64,000 nt of DNA from Bifidobacterium xylocopae. GTDB taxonomy: Bacteria > Actinomycetota > Actinomycetes > Actinomycetales > Bifidobacteriaceae. The position numbers and the translations under genes are program-made. Below, piece after piece: positions 9,603 to 18,477 of the stretch (positions within the stretch are counted from its first letter, which is position 1; every line of letters starts with the position of its first letter). The notes beneath the pieces were generated by a model. That model saw nothing but the letters and a program-made list of their open reading frames with translations. It was not told the DNA's origin and searched no databases. The stretch covers positions 43,065 through 107,064 of the forward strand of contig NZ_PDCH01000005.1 in the NCBI RefSeq assembly GCF_003315615.1, read 5' to 3'.

Positions 9603-9662
9603 TGCCGCCCGGTCCGACCATCCGGCGGATGGCGGCCGACGGCACGCCGTAAGCTGAGGGCC

Positions 9663-9690
9663 TTGCGCCCGAGCGAAAAAGCGGTATAGT
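9663..9690 (+). promoter_or_regulatory. tRNA-Lys promoter
   Basis: TTGCGC (9663-9668) and TATAGT (9685-9690) with a 16-bp spacer, 26 nt before the mature tRNA 5' end. Confidence 0.65.
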
Positions 9691-9716
9691 TGCTTCTTGG
9701 CTCTTGAATGTGCTAC

Positions 9717-9790
9717 GCCCCTGTAGCTCAGTTGGCTAGAGCAGCTGACTCTTAATCAGCGTGTCCGGGGTTCGAGCCCCCGCGGGGGCA
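9717..9790 (+). tRNA. tRNA-Lys (anticodon CUU)
   Basis: Complete cloverleaf of 74 nt. The acceptor arm GCCCCTG pairs with CGGGGGC, the anticodon stem GCTGA/TCAGC encloses the loop CTCTTAA (anticodon CTT), and the T arm is CGGGG-TTCGAGC-CCCG. The discriminator base is A, and CCA is not encoded. It reads AAG codons. Confidence 0.97.
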
Positions 9791-9871
9791 CAGAGAGCAA
9801 ATGGTCCGAGGCGGCAAGCCCCGGGCCATTGTCGTATGGAAGGGGTCCCGGACAAGGGAGGGGAGTCGCCC

Positions 9872-11215
9872 ATGGAATCCGCTGTAGGTAGGAAAGCCCG
9901 TGAGCCCTTCGCACTTGAACATGCGAATGTGGCCAGTGGGGATGCCGATGGACAGGTTGTACGCGACATGACGGTTGTCGTGGGTGCGGAAGGGCGGATA
10001 GAAGGGATGGCGCCGTCCGGGCAGGTCTCCGTTCCACGGGGCTATCACAGGATCGATGCCACTGGCAAAGTGGTAGCGCCAGGGCTCATCAATGCCCATA
10101 CCCACCTGTTCGCCGATGGCAAACCGCTTGCCGTCGGCGCAGGCGGACCGCGCAAGCAGCAGGCTGTCATGGCCCTGATCCACGGACCGATCGGCAAGGC
10201 GTACCTGGCGGCCAGGGCGCAGGCCTCCGCCAAGGCACTGCTCAACTCCGGCGTCACGACCATCCGAACCTTGGGTGACGCGGGCTATGAGGTGGTGGCC
10301 CTGCGCGACCGGATTGATTCAGACCAGACCCTGGGCCCCCGCATCCTGGCTTCCGGTCCCATGCTGTCAATTCCCGGCGGGCACGGAGACCCATACATCG
10401 CGTTGACGTCCAGCAGCCCTGAAGAGGCCCGGCTCAACGCCCGGACCAATCTGGAGCACGGGGTCAACGCCCTGAAAGTTGCGGCGACCGGCGGTGTGAC
10501 CGATGCCAGGGAGCTTGGCGTGGCCGGCAGTCCGCAGATGGATGAGGAATCCATGGCTGCCGTGTGCGAGGAGGCACACGAGGCCGGTGTCATCGTCGCG
10601 GCCCATGCCCAGAGTACCGAGGGGGTGCGTGCGGCTCTGCGGGCGGGTGTGGACACCATCGAGCACGGCAGCCGCATGGATGATGAGATCATCGACCTCT
10701 TCCGCCACAACCCCCGTTCCCTGAGGGGGTTTTCGGGGCTGAACCCAACCCTGTCGGCCGGACTGCCGCTGGTCAAGGTCAGCCAGGAGGAGCTCGGCGT
10801 CTCCGACATCGTGCGGGCGAACTCCGAGCAAGTGGTAAAGGGGATGCTGGAGGGCGCCAGCCAGGCGCGCGAGGCAGGCATCGCCGAGGGCGTCGGCACC
10901 GACACCGGCATGACCCTGGTAACCCAGTACAACACCTGGCGGGAGCTGGACCTGCTGGTCCGCTTCGCCGGTTATACGCCCGCCCAGGCCTTCCATGCAG
11001 CCACGCAGGTGAATGCGCGGAATCTGGGGGTGGACGATGTGACCGGCTCGATCGCCCTTGGCAAGGACGCAGACCTGCTGGTTCTGGACGGGGACCCGGC
11101 CCAGGACCTTTCAGTGCTGGCCGCTCCCAAGCTGGTCATCGCGCGCGGTTGGCCGGTCTGGCGACCCAGGATCAAGCGCATCGGCAGCGTCGAGCGCTTG
11201 CTCTCTGAGTTCTGA
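9872..11215 (+). CDS. Amidohydrolase family protein (prolidase/imidazolonepropionase-like)
   Basis: Metal-dependent hydrolase of 447 residues. The TIM-barrel metal site is seen in INAHTHLFADG, the later metal ligands in AAHAQ and TIEHGS, and the final Asp in GVGTDTGM. ALKVAATGG contains the Lys that is often carboxylated to bridge the metals. The beta-sandwich halves flank the barrel (start of the protein, and GKDADLLVLDGDPAQDL at the end). Close relatives act on Xaa-Pro or other acylated amino acids, but the substrate here is not determined. The start at ATG 9872 follows AAGGGAGGGGAG; upstream in-frame codons overlap the tRNA-Lys gene and are rejected. Confidence 0.85.
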   Translation: MESAVGRKAREPFALEHANVASGDADGQVVRDMTVVVGAEGRIEGMAPSGQVSVPRGYHRIDATGKVVAPGLINAHTHLFADGKPLAVGAGGPRKQQAVMALIHGPIGKAYLAARAQASAKALLNSGVTTIRTLGDAGYEVVALRDRIDSDQTLGPRILASGPMLSIPGGHGDPYIALTSSSPEEARLNARTNLEHGVNALKVAATGGVTDARELGVAGSPQMDEESMAAVCEEAHEAGVIVAAHAQSTEGVRAALRAGVDTIEHGSRMDDEIIDLFRHNPRSLRGFSGLNPTLSAGLPLVKVSQEELGVSDIVRANSEQVVKGMLEGASQAREAGIAEGVGTDTGMTLVTQYNTWRELDLLVRFAGYTPAQAFHAATQVNARNLGVDDVTGSIALGKDADLLVLDGDPAQDLSVLAAPKLVIARGWPVWRPRIKRIGSVERLLSEF

Positions 11216-11257
11216 AGCTTTATCGCTTTCAGCCCCTCCATTTACCCGTGTACTGGC

Positions 11258-11270
11258 GGGGGGGGGGGGG
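11258..11270. repeat. G13 homopolymer tract
   Basis: Thirteen consecutive G residues between the amidohydrolase gene and the ABC importer promoter, about 80 bp upstream of the -35 box. Confidence 0.95.
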
Positions 11271-11348
11271 CTTGCGTTGACTGTCTCGGCATTGACGTAA
11301 GTACATGGCATATGAATGCGCAATCATCTGAAGTTTGCAATAAATGAG

Positions 11349-11377
11349 TTGTGTTTGCGCGGAAGACTTGTTAATAT
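11349..11377 (+). promoter_or_regulatory. Promoter of the ABC importer operon
   Basis: TTGTGT (11349-11354) and TAATAT (11372-11377) are separated by 17 bp, followed closely by the operator-like inverted repeat at 11390-11413. Confidence 0.6.
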
Positions 11378-11389
11378 GTGAAATGAAAG

Positions 11390-11413
11390 CGCAATCACAT
11401 AAGCGTGATTGCG
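11390..11413. promoter_or_regulatory. Operator-like inverted repeat (probable LacI-family site)
   Basis: CGCAATCAC and GTGATTGCG form a perfect 9-bp inverted repeat with a 6-bp spacer. It begins 12 bp downstream of the -10 box, where a bound repressor would block transcription. A further half site GCGCAATCA occurs at 11318-11326, upstream of the -35. The LacI regulator at the end of the same block is the likely ligand, by inference. Confidence 0.7.
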
Positions 11414-11436
11414 GATTTTAAATGGAAGGCTCAATG

Positions 11437-12486
11437 ATGAGTAAAAGATCACAAGGGAAGCGCGCCCTGGCAGTAGCAATGGCTGCCACTGCACTGGTGG
11501 CGATGTCAGGATGCGGTAAGGTGGACAGCTCGAAGGGGAGTGGCACGGTCTCGATAGCGTGCTCCCAGCAGGAAGACTTCTGCCAAGCTGTGACCAAGGC
11601 TTTTGCGAAGGATACTGGTATCAAAACGACTTATGTGCGGCTCGGTGCCGGCGAGGTGCTTGCAAGGCTCGCGACGAATCCTGGAGAGTTCGACGTGTGG
11701 GCGGGTGGACAGGCCGAGAACCATCTGCTGGCCGACGATAAGGGCATGATTGAGCATTATGCGCCTAAAGGAGCAGGTGATCTCGCGGCAGACTATAAAG
11801 ACGACAAAGGCGCTTGGACCGGTTTCTATACAGATTCGATAGCATTCTGCTCAAATACCGCCGAATTGGGTAAGAAAGGTGTGAAGCCTCCCGTTTCGTG
11901 GGCGGATTTACTGGACAACAAGCTCAAGGGTGCAGTCGCGATGCCCCATCCGGCCACGGCCGGTGTCGGCTATATGGCCATGTTCACTCAGGCGGTGCTG
12001 CATAATGGGGACAAGGGAGCGGCCATCGATTACTTCAAACAACTCAATCCCAATGTTATGCAGTACTCCAAGTCAGCCGCAACGGGTACGGAACAGGCGG
12101 GAAGGGGCGAGGTCAGCGTCGCCATCGCATTGGATTCGGATTGTCAGAAGGCGATAAAGGCGGGCTATCCGGATTTGAAAACCACCTACCCAACGGAGGG
12201 CACTGGTTACGAGGTGGGTGCGATTTCCGTCCTGAAAGGTGCCCGTAGCATCAAGAACGCCAAGGCATTCGCCGATTGGATGATGACCACGCAGGCACAG
12301 AACCTGTATGCGGAAGTGCCTTCCTATGCGGCGCCGACGAACCCTAAGGCGAAGATCGGTGACGGTGTGCCTCGGCAGGACAAGGTCAAGAAGGTTGATT
12401 GGAATGTGCGTCAGGCTGCAGATGCGCGTGATGCTTTCATCAAATCGTTTGAAAGCGACATCGCTTCCTCTTCCAGTGCGAAGTGA
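11437..12486 (+). CDS. ABC transporter substrate-binding lipoprotein (FbpA/AfuA-like)
   Basis: Extracellular solute-binding protein of class 1/13 type, 349 residues. The N-terminus has a basic region, a hydrophobic core and the lipobox VAMSGC, predicting a lipoprotein anchored to the outer face of the membrane. Body segments such as ACSQQEDFCQAVTKAF, GEFDVWAGGQ, SAATGTEQAGRGEVSVAI and TEGTGYEVGAISVLKGA resemble ferric-iron, hexose-phosphate and aminoethylphosphonate binding proteins. ATG 11437 is chosen because GGAAGG lies 7 nt upstream; ATG 11434 is a close alternative. It is first in an operon of importer genes. Linkage to a LacI regulator and a phosphoesterase argues for an organic phosphate rather than iron. 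Base composition is more AT-rich than neighbouring genes. Confidence 0.87.
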   Translation: MSKRSQGKRALAVAMAATALVAMSGCGKVDSSKGSGTVSIACSQQEDFCQAVTKAFAKDTGIKTTYVRLGAGEVLARLATNPGEFDVWAGGQAENHLLADDKGMIEHYAPKGAGDLAADYKDDKGAWTGFYTDSIAFCSNTAELGKKGVKPPVSWADLLDNKLKGAVAMPHPATAGVGYMAMFTQAVLHNGDKGAAIDYFKQLNPNVMQYSKSAATGTEQAGRGEVSVAIALDSDCQKAIKAGYPDLKTTYPTEGTGYEVGAISVLKGARSIKNAKAFADWMMTTQAQNLYAEVPSYAAPTNPKAKIGDGVPRQDKVKKVDWNVRQAADARDAFIKSFESDIASSSSAK

Positions 12487-12553
12487 GGGTGACGGGCGTA
12501 AAAGCGCCATCGATGCTTGAAAGAACGGATTTGTGGAAAGGGGATGGGTATAT

Positions 12554-14311
12554 ATGGCAAATGCTGTGATTGCTGCCGTCGCCGCGCCGTCTGGTGCAGA
12601 TGGGGCTCCGGTGAGGGGTAAGGACCCCTCCCGCCATAGCGGGAGTAACCGATCCAAACCGCGTGAAAGCGCTTCTGTCTGGGTAATTCTGGCCGGAGTC
12701 GTCGTAGTGTTGACGTTGGTCTTGGGACTACCGGTCGTCAAATTATTGGTATCGGCTTTCAGCCCGGCCGGACGGACGGCGATGGCCGGTGCTTTCGCTA
12801 ATCATGCGGAGACATTCTGGCACAGCATAGTTCTGGGTTTGCTGGTTGGCCTTATTGGGACGTTCATAGGGTTCGTTTGTGCTTATGTGGAAACATTCAT
12901 CCAAATGCCTGGCAAGAAGGCCATGCATTGGTTGACCCTGTTGCCCACCATTTCTCCTCCTTTTGCGGCGGCGACAGCAATCATCACCCTGTTCGGCAAG
13001 CGGGGGATGGTCACCAACGGCCTTTTTGGGCTGGAGTTCAATATATATGGGTTGCCTGGTCTGGTCACAGTGCTGACCATGACGTTTACGCCAGTTGCAT
13101 ACCTGAACATCAAGGGGATGTTTGAGAATCTGGATCCGGCGACGTTTGAGGCCGCCTCTAGCTTGGGGGCGTCCGAGTTCAAGACCCTTTTCAAGGTAAC
13201 CGTCCCCATGGTGCTGCCAGCAATGCTCTCCTCTTTTTTGGTGCTCTTTGTCGAGGGTATCGCCGACCTGGCCAACCCTCTGGTCATTGGTGGTGACTAT
13301 CGGGTGCTAGCCAGTCAGATCTATTTCGCTGTAGCTGGTTCGGGTGACATTTCTGGGGCCGCTGGAGTAGCGTTGGTGCTCCTAGTGCCGGCGTTAACGG
13401 TGTTCTTCATACAAAAGTACTGGGCCAACAAGAAATCCGTGGTGACCGTTACGGGCAAACCGACTGGGTCCCTCAAGCCAGTCACGTCGAAGACGGTGAC
13501 TGTGCCCATGCTGGTCATCGCCTGTCTATGGATTGCCTTGGTCCTGATGGTCTATCTCTCTCTCTTTGTAGGTGGTTTTGTCAAGATTCTGGGAGTGGAC
13601 AACGGTTTTACTTGGGAGCATTTCATTTTTGTGCACCGATTGGGATCAGACGCAATTGGAACAACTCTTTTGCTGACGCTGCTAGCCGCACCCATAGCGG
13701 CCTTGTTGGCACTGGCAATCGCATGGCTGGTGGTCCGTCATTTTCCCCGCTTCGGCCGGATTTTGGATTTGTGGGGCATGCTGGGTATCGCCATCCCCGG
13801 TACGGTGCTGGGTCTGGGGTTCGCCCTGGCGTACTCGGAGAGCACAGTTCTCTTTGATTATGAGGTACTGCCGCCATTGGCAGGAGGTTTGGCGGTCGGA
13901 GGTGGCGCCATCGCCATCGTCATGGTGTTCATCGCGCGTGGAGATCCTACTGGTCAGCAGGCGTTCATATCCGCCTTGCAACAAATCAATCCCCAAGTCG
14001 AGGAGGCGTCCACCTCCTTGGGTGCCAGTCCCCTCCAAACAGTGAGGAAGGTGACGCTCCCCCTGATGAGCTCGGCTCTGGTGACTTCAATCACCTATGC
14101 AATCACGAAATCCATGACGACAATCACAGCAATCATCTTCATTACCACCCCGCAGACCAAGGTCATGACTTCGCAAATCCTGGATGAGGTGGATGCCGGC
14201 CGCTTCGGCAACGCATTCGCGTATTCCAGCCTGCTTATCATCCTGGTCCTGGTCGTCCTGGGACTGGCTAACATTCTTCTTCGTCAACTCAACCATTCCA
14301 AGAGGTCCTAA
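12554..14311 (+). CDS. ABC transporter permease, fused two-domain type (FbpB/AfuB-like)
   Basis: Inner-membrane permease of 585 residues with two tandem BPD-type permease domains, about twelve membrane spans in total. Each half ends with an EAA loop that contacts the ATPase: EAASSLGASEFKTLFKVTVPM near residue 210 and EEASTSLGASPLQTVRKVTLPL near residue 480. This internal duplication means one polypeptide can form the whole membrane channel. The start ATG 12554 follows AAAGGGG at suitable distance; an in-frame ATG at 12533 lacks a site. It ends 2 nt before the ATPase gene, so the two are almost certainly co-translated. Confidence 0.92.
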   Translation: MANAVIAAVAAPSGADGAPVRGKDPSRHSGSNRSKPRESASVWVILAGVVVVLTLVLGLPVVKLLVSAFSPAGRTAMAGAFANHAETFWHSIVLGLLVGLIGTFIGFVCAYVETFIQMPGKKAMHWLTLLPTISPPFAAATAIITLFGKRGMVTNGLFGLEFNIYGLPGLVTVLTMTFTPVAYLNIKGMFENLDPATFEAASSLGASEFKTLFKVTVPMVLPAMLSSFLVLFVEGIADLANPLVIGGDYRVLASQIYFAVAGSGDISGAAGVALVLLVPALTVFFIQKYWANKKSVVTVTGKPTGSLKPVTSKTVTVPMLVIACLWIALVLMVYLSLFVGGFVKILGVDNGFTWEHFIFVHRLGSDAIGTTLLLTLLAAPIAALLALAIAWLVVRHFPRFGRILDLWGMLGIAIPGTVLGLGFALAYSESTVLFDYEVLPPLAGGLAVGGGAIAIVMVFIARGDPTGQQAFISALQQINPQVEEASTSLGASPLQTVRKVTLPLMSSALVTSITYAITKSMTTITAIIFITTPQTKVMTSQILDEVDAGRFGNAFAYSSLLIILVLVVLGLANILLRQLNHSKRS

Positions 14312-14313
14312 CT

Positions 14314-15519
14314 ATGACACAGATGCATATGTCGGATAACAGTGGCAAGCCCGCCTCACCCGCTCCTTTGGCTTCCGTCCAGGCAGGTGCTTTGGAGCTG
14401 AAAGGAATCACCAAAGTCTATCGTTCAAAAAAGGGTGATTTCCGTGCAGTGGATGATACCAATCTGGTCATCGAGCCAGGAACATTCGTCACGCTGCTCG
14501 GTCCGTCCGGTTGCGGCAAGACCACGACGCTGAGGATGATTGCGGGCTTTGAGCAGCCTACTGAGGGTGATGTCCTTCTTGATGGTCAAAGCATTCTGGA
14601 CGTGACCGCCGATAAGCGACCCATGTCGATGGTTTTCCAATCCTATGCGCTCTTCCCGCATCTCAGCGTACGCGGCAATGTAGAGTTCGGTCTGAAAATA
14701 AAGAAGATGAATAAGGAGGAGCGCGCCAAGAAAGTGGATCAGGCGTTGTCGATGATGGGCATCGAACAGTACGCGGACCGCTATCCACACCAGCTCTCGG
14801 GTGGACAACAGCAGCGGGTCGCCCTGGCTCGTGCCCTGGTCATGGAGCCTAAAATCATCCTATTCGACGAACCGTTGTCCAACCTCGATGCCCGTCTTAG
14901 GGTCAAGATGCGCGGTGAAATTCGTGAGCTCCAACGCAATTTGGGCCTTACGGCTATCTTCGTTACTCACGACCAATCCGAAGCGCTGACCATGTCGGAT
15001 GTGGTTGTAGTCATGTCTGCAGGGAAGGTTGAGCAGGTTGGAAGCCCGTGGGGCATCTATCATCGTCCAATCAACCGTTTTGTGGCTTCTTTCCTGGGGA
15101 CGGGCGGCTTCATTGCCGGCAGGGTCGGTAAGGTGCTGGAGGAGGTTTCGGCCGACCCCGATCATATTGAGGATGGTTTGCCGCCTGCATGTCTCTACCG
15201 TGTGGAAACTCCCTTGGGAGAGCTTGATGTCCATGGTGTGCCAGGCATTGCTGTTGGCGGCGATGCGGATGTGGTCATTCGGGCGGAGAACCTGATGGTC
15301 GGTAATCCGGTACCTGGACATAGCGTGGAAGGCAAGGTCGTTTCCTCGGCTTTCGATGGCGAGGTTGTTCATTATCAGGTAGAGACAGCGGCGGGTATCC
15401 TTACCGGTTCGGGGCCGGGGTCCCGGGTCCCCGTTCGGTCTGGGACGACTGTTGCGTGTGCCTTGGAGACACCTGCTCTCTGGGCTGTGCCCGGTAAGAG
15501 AAACGGGGTTGCCAGATGA
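14314..15519 (+). CDS. ABC transporter ATP-binding protein (importer, TOBE-containing)
   Basis: Cytoplasmic ATPase of 401 residues with all catalytic motifs intact: Walker [10 protein letters not shown]-loop [11 protein letters not shown], signature LSGGQQQR, Walker [12 protein letters not shown], and H-loop VTHDQSEA. The C-terminal third (from about residue 270) is a TOBE-like regulatory domain, as in the CysA/MalK/FbpC/PotA group. It energises the adjacent fused permease. The start lies 2 nt after the permease stop, and the TGA stop overlaps the next gene's ATG by 4 nt, so the phosphoesterase is translationally coupled to it. Confidence 0.94.
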   Translation: MTQMHMSDNSGKPASPAPLASVQAGALELKGITKVYRSKKGDFRAVDDTNLVIEPGTFVTLLGPSGCGKTTTLRMIAGFEQPTEGDVLLDGQSILDVTADKRPMSMVFQSYALFPHLSVRGNVEFGLKIKKMNKEERAKKVDQALSMMGIEQYADRYPHQLSGGQQQRVALARALVMEPKIILFDEPLSNLDARLRVKMRGEIRELQRNLGLTAIFVTHDQSEALTMSDVVVVMSAGKVEQVGSPWGIYHRPINRFVASFLGTGGFIAGRVGKVLEEVSADPDHIEDGLPPACLYRVETPLGELDVHGVPGIAVGGDADVVIRAENLMVGNPVPGHSVEGKVVSSAFDGEVVHYQVETAAGILTGSGPGSRVPVRSGTTVACALETPALWAVPGKRNGVAR

Positions 15520-16145
15520 GGCGTTTCTTCGACCGCCCTGACACCCGCTGGCCCCGACGGGAAGGAGCCTTGCATCTATATGCCTTACCCGATTCTGGCG
15601 AATCTGTCATCGAAGCGACAGAAAGGGAGGGCAGCGCTTTCGGAAATTGGGAAGGAATCGCCTTGCAGCCACCCCAATATCTGCACGTGACCCTCCAACG
15701 CCTGAATCTATACCGGGATCAGTTGAGCGAAGATCAGTGGCTTTCCTTTCTGGGAGCATTGGATGCCGCAGCCCAGTCGGTTTCTGAGTTTAAGCTGGGG
15801 TTCTCTCTCCCTCGGGTTCATGGTGAAGCCGTCGAAGCTTTCGGCACCCCAAGAAGGGGATGGGACAATTTGGTTGATGCGATCCGGACGGCTTTAGGAC
15901 GGGCTGGTTTCCAGACGGCTCTGACTGACCCGCCTTTCGGCCCTCATTATACCTTTGCCTACTGTACGGCGGACACTGGGCAAGAGAATGATACACATAT
16001 TCAGAAAGTGCTTGACCAGGTGTGCCAACCGCAGTCCATGGTAGTGGATTCCATGCATTTGGTAGCAGTCAACCAGTATCCTGATGAGGGAGTCTTTCGC
16101 TTTGACCGCTTGCACAGCTGGCCTCTGAAGCCCAAAGTCTCCTGA
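15516..16145 (+). CDS. 2H phosphoesterase family protein (LigT/2'-5' RNA ligase-like)
   Basis: A 209-residue cytoplasmic protein carrying the two signature H-x-T-x motifs of the 2H superfamily: HVTL at about residue 57 and HYTF at about residue 144, 87 residues apart. Superfamily members hydrolyse cyclic phosphodiesters, ligate 2'-5' RNA ends, or remove cyclic phosphates from ADP-ribose derivatives. Its ATGA overlap with the ABC ATPase makes it an integral member of the importer operon, which suggests that the imported solute contains a phosphodiester or cyclic phosphate. This functional link is inference; no substrate can be read from the sequence. Confidence 0.82.
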   Translation: MRRFFDRPDTRWPRREGALHLYALPDSGESVIEATEREGSAFGNWEGIALQPPQYLHVTLQRLNLYRDQLSEDQWLSFLGALDAAAQSVSEFKLGFSLPRVHGEAVEAFGTPRRGWDNLVDAIRTALGRAGFQTALTDPPFGPHYTFAYCTADTGQENDTHIQKVLDQVCQPQSMVVDSMHLVAVNQYPDEGVFRFDRLHSWPLKPKVS

Positions 16146-16157
16146 GCGTGTGGCGAA

Positions 16158-16192
16158 GGGGGGCGGGTATTGAGCGAATGCCCCCCCCCCCC
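16158..16192. repeat. G-run/C12 homopolymer hairpin between phosphoesterase and lacI
   Basis: A GGGGGGCGGG run (16158-16167) is followed 13 nt later by twelve C residues (16181-16192). The runs can pair as a GC hairpin, perhaps a terminator remnant, and the C12 tract ends 22 nt before the lacI start codon. Confidence 0.8.
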
Positions 16193-16214
16193 TGGAGAGC
16201 GATAGGAAAGCGAC

Positions 16215-17228
16215 GTGGAACGCAGGCATCGGGTAAGCATGACCGACATAGCCCGAGAGGCGAAGGTCTCTCCGGCCACCGTTTCGCGTGCCTTGAACGG
16301 CCATCCAACTGTGAGCGACAAGGTTCGCCGATCCGTACTGGATGCCGCTGAGCGCTTGGGCTACGTCCGTAACTTGGGTGCGGTTTCCCTGGCCTCGTCC
16401 CAGTCGAATACTGTAGGTCTGCTGATTCGAGATGCAGGCAATCAATTCTATGGTGGGTTGGCTTCGCGTATCCAGGCCGAAACCGATCGCTATGGTTTTG
16501 ATTTGTTGATCACGGCTGGTGGGGACACTCTGGAAAGCCAAGAGCGTGCCGTACGTAATCTTTTGGGGCACGGTGTGGGAGGCATTGTCATCGCCTCGGG
16601 CAGGGTGGCTGCCGAAGCCGCCGAATACTCGGCTCGATTTGTGCCCAGCCTGGTCTTGGGTACTGGTTTGGAACTGCCTTCTTTGAGTTCCGTCAGGATT
16701 GATCCACACATGGAGGCTGGGCTGGCCCGCCGGGTCGTTGACCATGGGCACAGGAGTATAGCGGTAACCGCTTCGGAAGACCCGCTGGCGTCCACGCTCC
16801 ACGCCAGGACGGCGAATTTCCTCACTGAATTGGTTGTGGCCAAAACCGATACCTACATCGTATCGTTCTCTGAGCAGGGCGGTGTTGATGAGCTGGGTCG
16901 GCAGGTTGATCGAGCGCTTGCTGACGGTGTCACTGCCATCATGGCGGGGAGCGATGAAATGGCTTTGCAGATATTGGAATATCTCAACATTTCCGGCCTG
17001 CGCTGTCCACAAGATGTATCGGTTACAGGTTTTGACGGTATAGGAGCCTATCGTTCGTCCCTTCTGGGGTTAACCACCATTGAACAGCCGGTCGATGAGC
17101 TAGCCCATGCTGCTATTAAACTAATGAGCCGACATATGAATGAAGAGCATGCACAAACCGCACAAATATTGGTTCCGGGACGGTTCGTCAAAGGCCGGAC
17201 CTTGGGGATGGCGCAGACCAGCGATTGA
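16215..17228 (+). CDS. LacI family transcriptional regulator
   Basis: A 337-residue repressor-type regulator. The N-terminal helix-turn-helix and hinge helix read VSMTDIAREAKVSPATVSRA through about residue 60, and the remainder is a periplasmic-binding-protein-like effector domain (VGLLIRDAGNQFYGGL, TAIMAGSDEMALQILEYL, VSVTGFDGIGAYRS). GTG 16215 with AGGAAAG 5 nt upstream is preferred; ATG 16239 is the alternative. It closes the importer block and most likely acts on the inverted repeat before the first importer gene. LacI regulators usually sense sugars or sugar phosphates, which bears on the importer's substrate. Confidence 0.9.
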   Translation: MERRHRVSMTDIAREAKVSPATVSRALNGHPTVSDKVRRSVLDAAERLGYVRNLGAVSLASSQSNTVGLLIRDAGNQFYGGLASRIQAETDRYGFDLLITAGGDTLESQERAVRNLLGHGVGGIVIASGRVAAEAAEYSARFVPSLVLGTGLELPSLSSVRIDPHMEAGLARRVVDHGHRSIAVTASEDPLASTLHARTANFLTELVVAKTDTYIVSFSEQGGVDELGRQVDRALADGVTAIMAGSDEMALQILEYLNISGLRCPQDVSVTGFDGIGAYRSSLLGLTTIEQPVDELAHAAIKLMSRHMNEEHAQTAQILVPGRFVKGRTLGMAQTSD

Positions 17229-17341
17229 AGCACCATCGGATGCACATCTGACGATGTTTTGAATGCAGCTTGGGGGTGCATGGTACTGAAATGCATAATT
17301 CTCGCTCAGCTGTGGGGGTCAATCAGCGAAGGGTGGCGTGT

Positions 17342-18448
17342 GTGAATCAGCCAGTGGGGCAGAACCATGTAATCGGACGCATCGCGCCATCGCCAACGGG
17401 GCGGATGCATATCGGCAACGCGTACGCGGCCCTGGCCGCTTGGCTGGGAGCGCGCGCCGCCGGCGGGCTGGTGCGCCTGCGGATCGAGGATATCGATGGG
17501 CCACGTGTGGTCCCCGATGCCGACCGGTGGATTCAGGACGATCTGGCTTGGTTGGGGTTGGACTGGGACGGGCCGGTTGTCTACCAATCGCAGAGGGTTG
17601 ATCTTTACCGGGAGGCGCTTCGACGGCTGGAAGCACAGAGCCTCCGTTTGGAAGAGGCCAGGCCGGTCGTGGGGGTGGATACTGCCCTACGGACCCTGAT
17701 TTATCCATGCTTCTGCTCTCGGGCCGATATTCGCGCGGCTTCAGCGCCCAACGAGGGTGATGGGTTCATTGTGTATCCCGGAACCTGCCGGAGGCTGCCG
17801 CCGTCCGTTGCCCGGGAGCGGGTGGAGGCCGGGCGGCGGCATGCCTTTCGGATCGCGGTGCCGGACGAGGGCCGGTTCGGCTCGATCTGCGAATTCCGGG
17901 ACAAAGTCTATGGTTTGCAATCCTATGATTTGCCCCGGCAGGTGGGTGACGTGGTGCTCCTGCGCTCGGACGGGCTGGTCTCCTACCAGCTGGCGGTAAG
18001 CGTGGATGACCTGGAAATGGGTATAAGTCAGGTGGTGCGTGGGCGGGATCTGTTGCGTTCCACAGCTATACAGCTCTGGGTTCGGCGGCGGCTCCTGTTT
18101 CGGCAGAGGGAAGGCGGCCCTGCGAATTCCATGCGAACTGTAAGTATTGAGGACACGAAAGTGCCCCAGGTGGAATGGGCGCACCTGCCGCTGGTGGACG
18201 GGGCCGACGGGCGGCGGATGTCCAAGCGTTTTGGCTCCCTCGACCTGGGCTCCCTGCGCGAGGCCGGGGTGGCACCCGAGCAGGTGGTGGGCCTGTGCGC
18301 CTGGCTGCTGGGGCTGACCGAACGGCCTGAGCCGGCCAGTCCGAGCTCCCTGCTGCCGCGCTTCTCCTGGGAGCAGGTGCGGGCAAACCTGGAGGACCGC
18401 CTGCTGACGCACGAGGCTTTGGCGGCCGCCGGGATTAGAGTGCAATAA
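17342..18448 (+). CDS. gluQ: Glutamyl-Q tRNA(Asp) synthetase
   Basis: GluRS paralogue lacking an anticodon-binding domain; it glutamylates queuosine on tRNA-Asp. The class I HIGH variant appears in APSPTGRMHIGNAYAAL, the zinc-site cysteines in YPCFCSRAD and VYPGTC, and the KMSKS counterpart in RRMSKRFGS. The 368 residues are somewhat more than the usual 290-310. Residues between the two halves include a variable insert (RRRLLFRQREGGPANSMRT). GTG 17342 with GAAGGG six nt upstream is preferred to the longer frame starting near 17270. It overlaps nothing and precedes yggS by 29 nt. Confidence 0.9.
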   Translation: MNQPVGQNHVIGRIAPSPTGRMHIGNAYAALAAWLGARAAGGLVRLRIEDIDGPRVVPDADRWIQDDLAWLGLDWDGPVVYQSQRVDLYREALRRLEAQSLRLEEARPVVGVDTALRTLIYPCFCSRADIRAASAPNEGDGFIVYPGTCRRLPPSVARERVEAGRRHAFRIAVPDEGRFGSICEFRDKVYGLQSYDLPRQVGDVVLLRSDGLVSYQLAVSVDDLEMGISQVVRGRDLLRSTAIQLWVRRRLLFRQREGGPANSMRTVSIEDTKVPQVEWAHLPLVDGADGRRMSKRFGSLDLGSLREAGVAPEQVVGLCAWLLGLTERPEPASPSSLLPRFSWEQVRANLEDRLLTHEALAAAGIRVQ

Positions 18449-18477
18449 GCGATAGGGCGGAAGCGAGGGCGGCGAGT

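Noticed and set aside
9717..9790. Integration site at tRNA-Lys
   Set aside because: No integrase, repeated tRNA 3' end or phage genes were found near it; the AT-rich block starts about 1.5 kb later.
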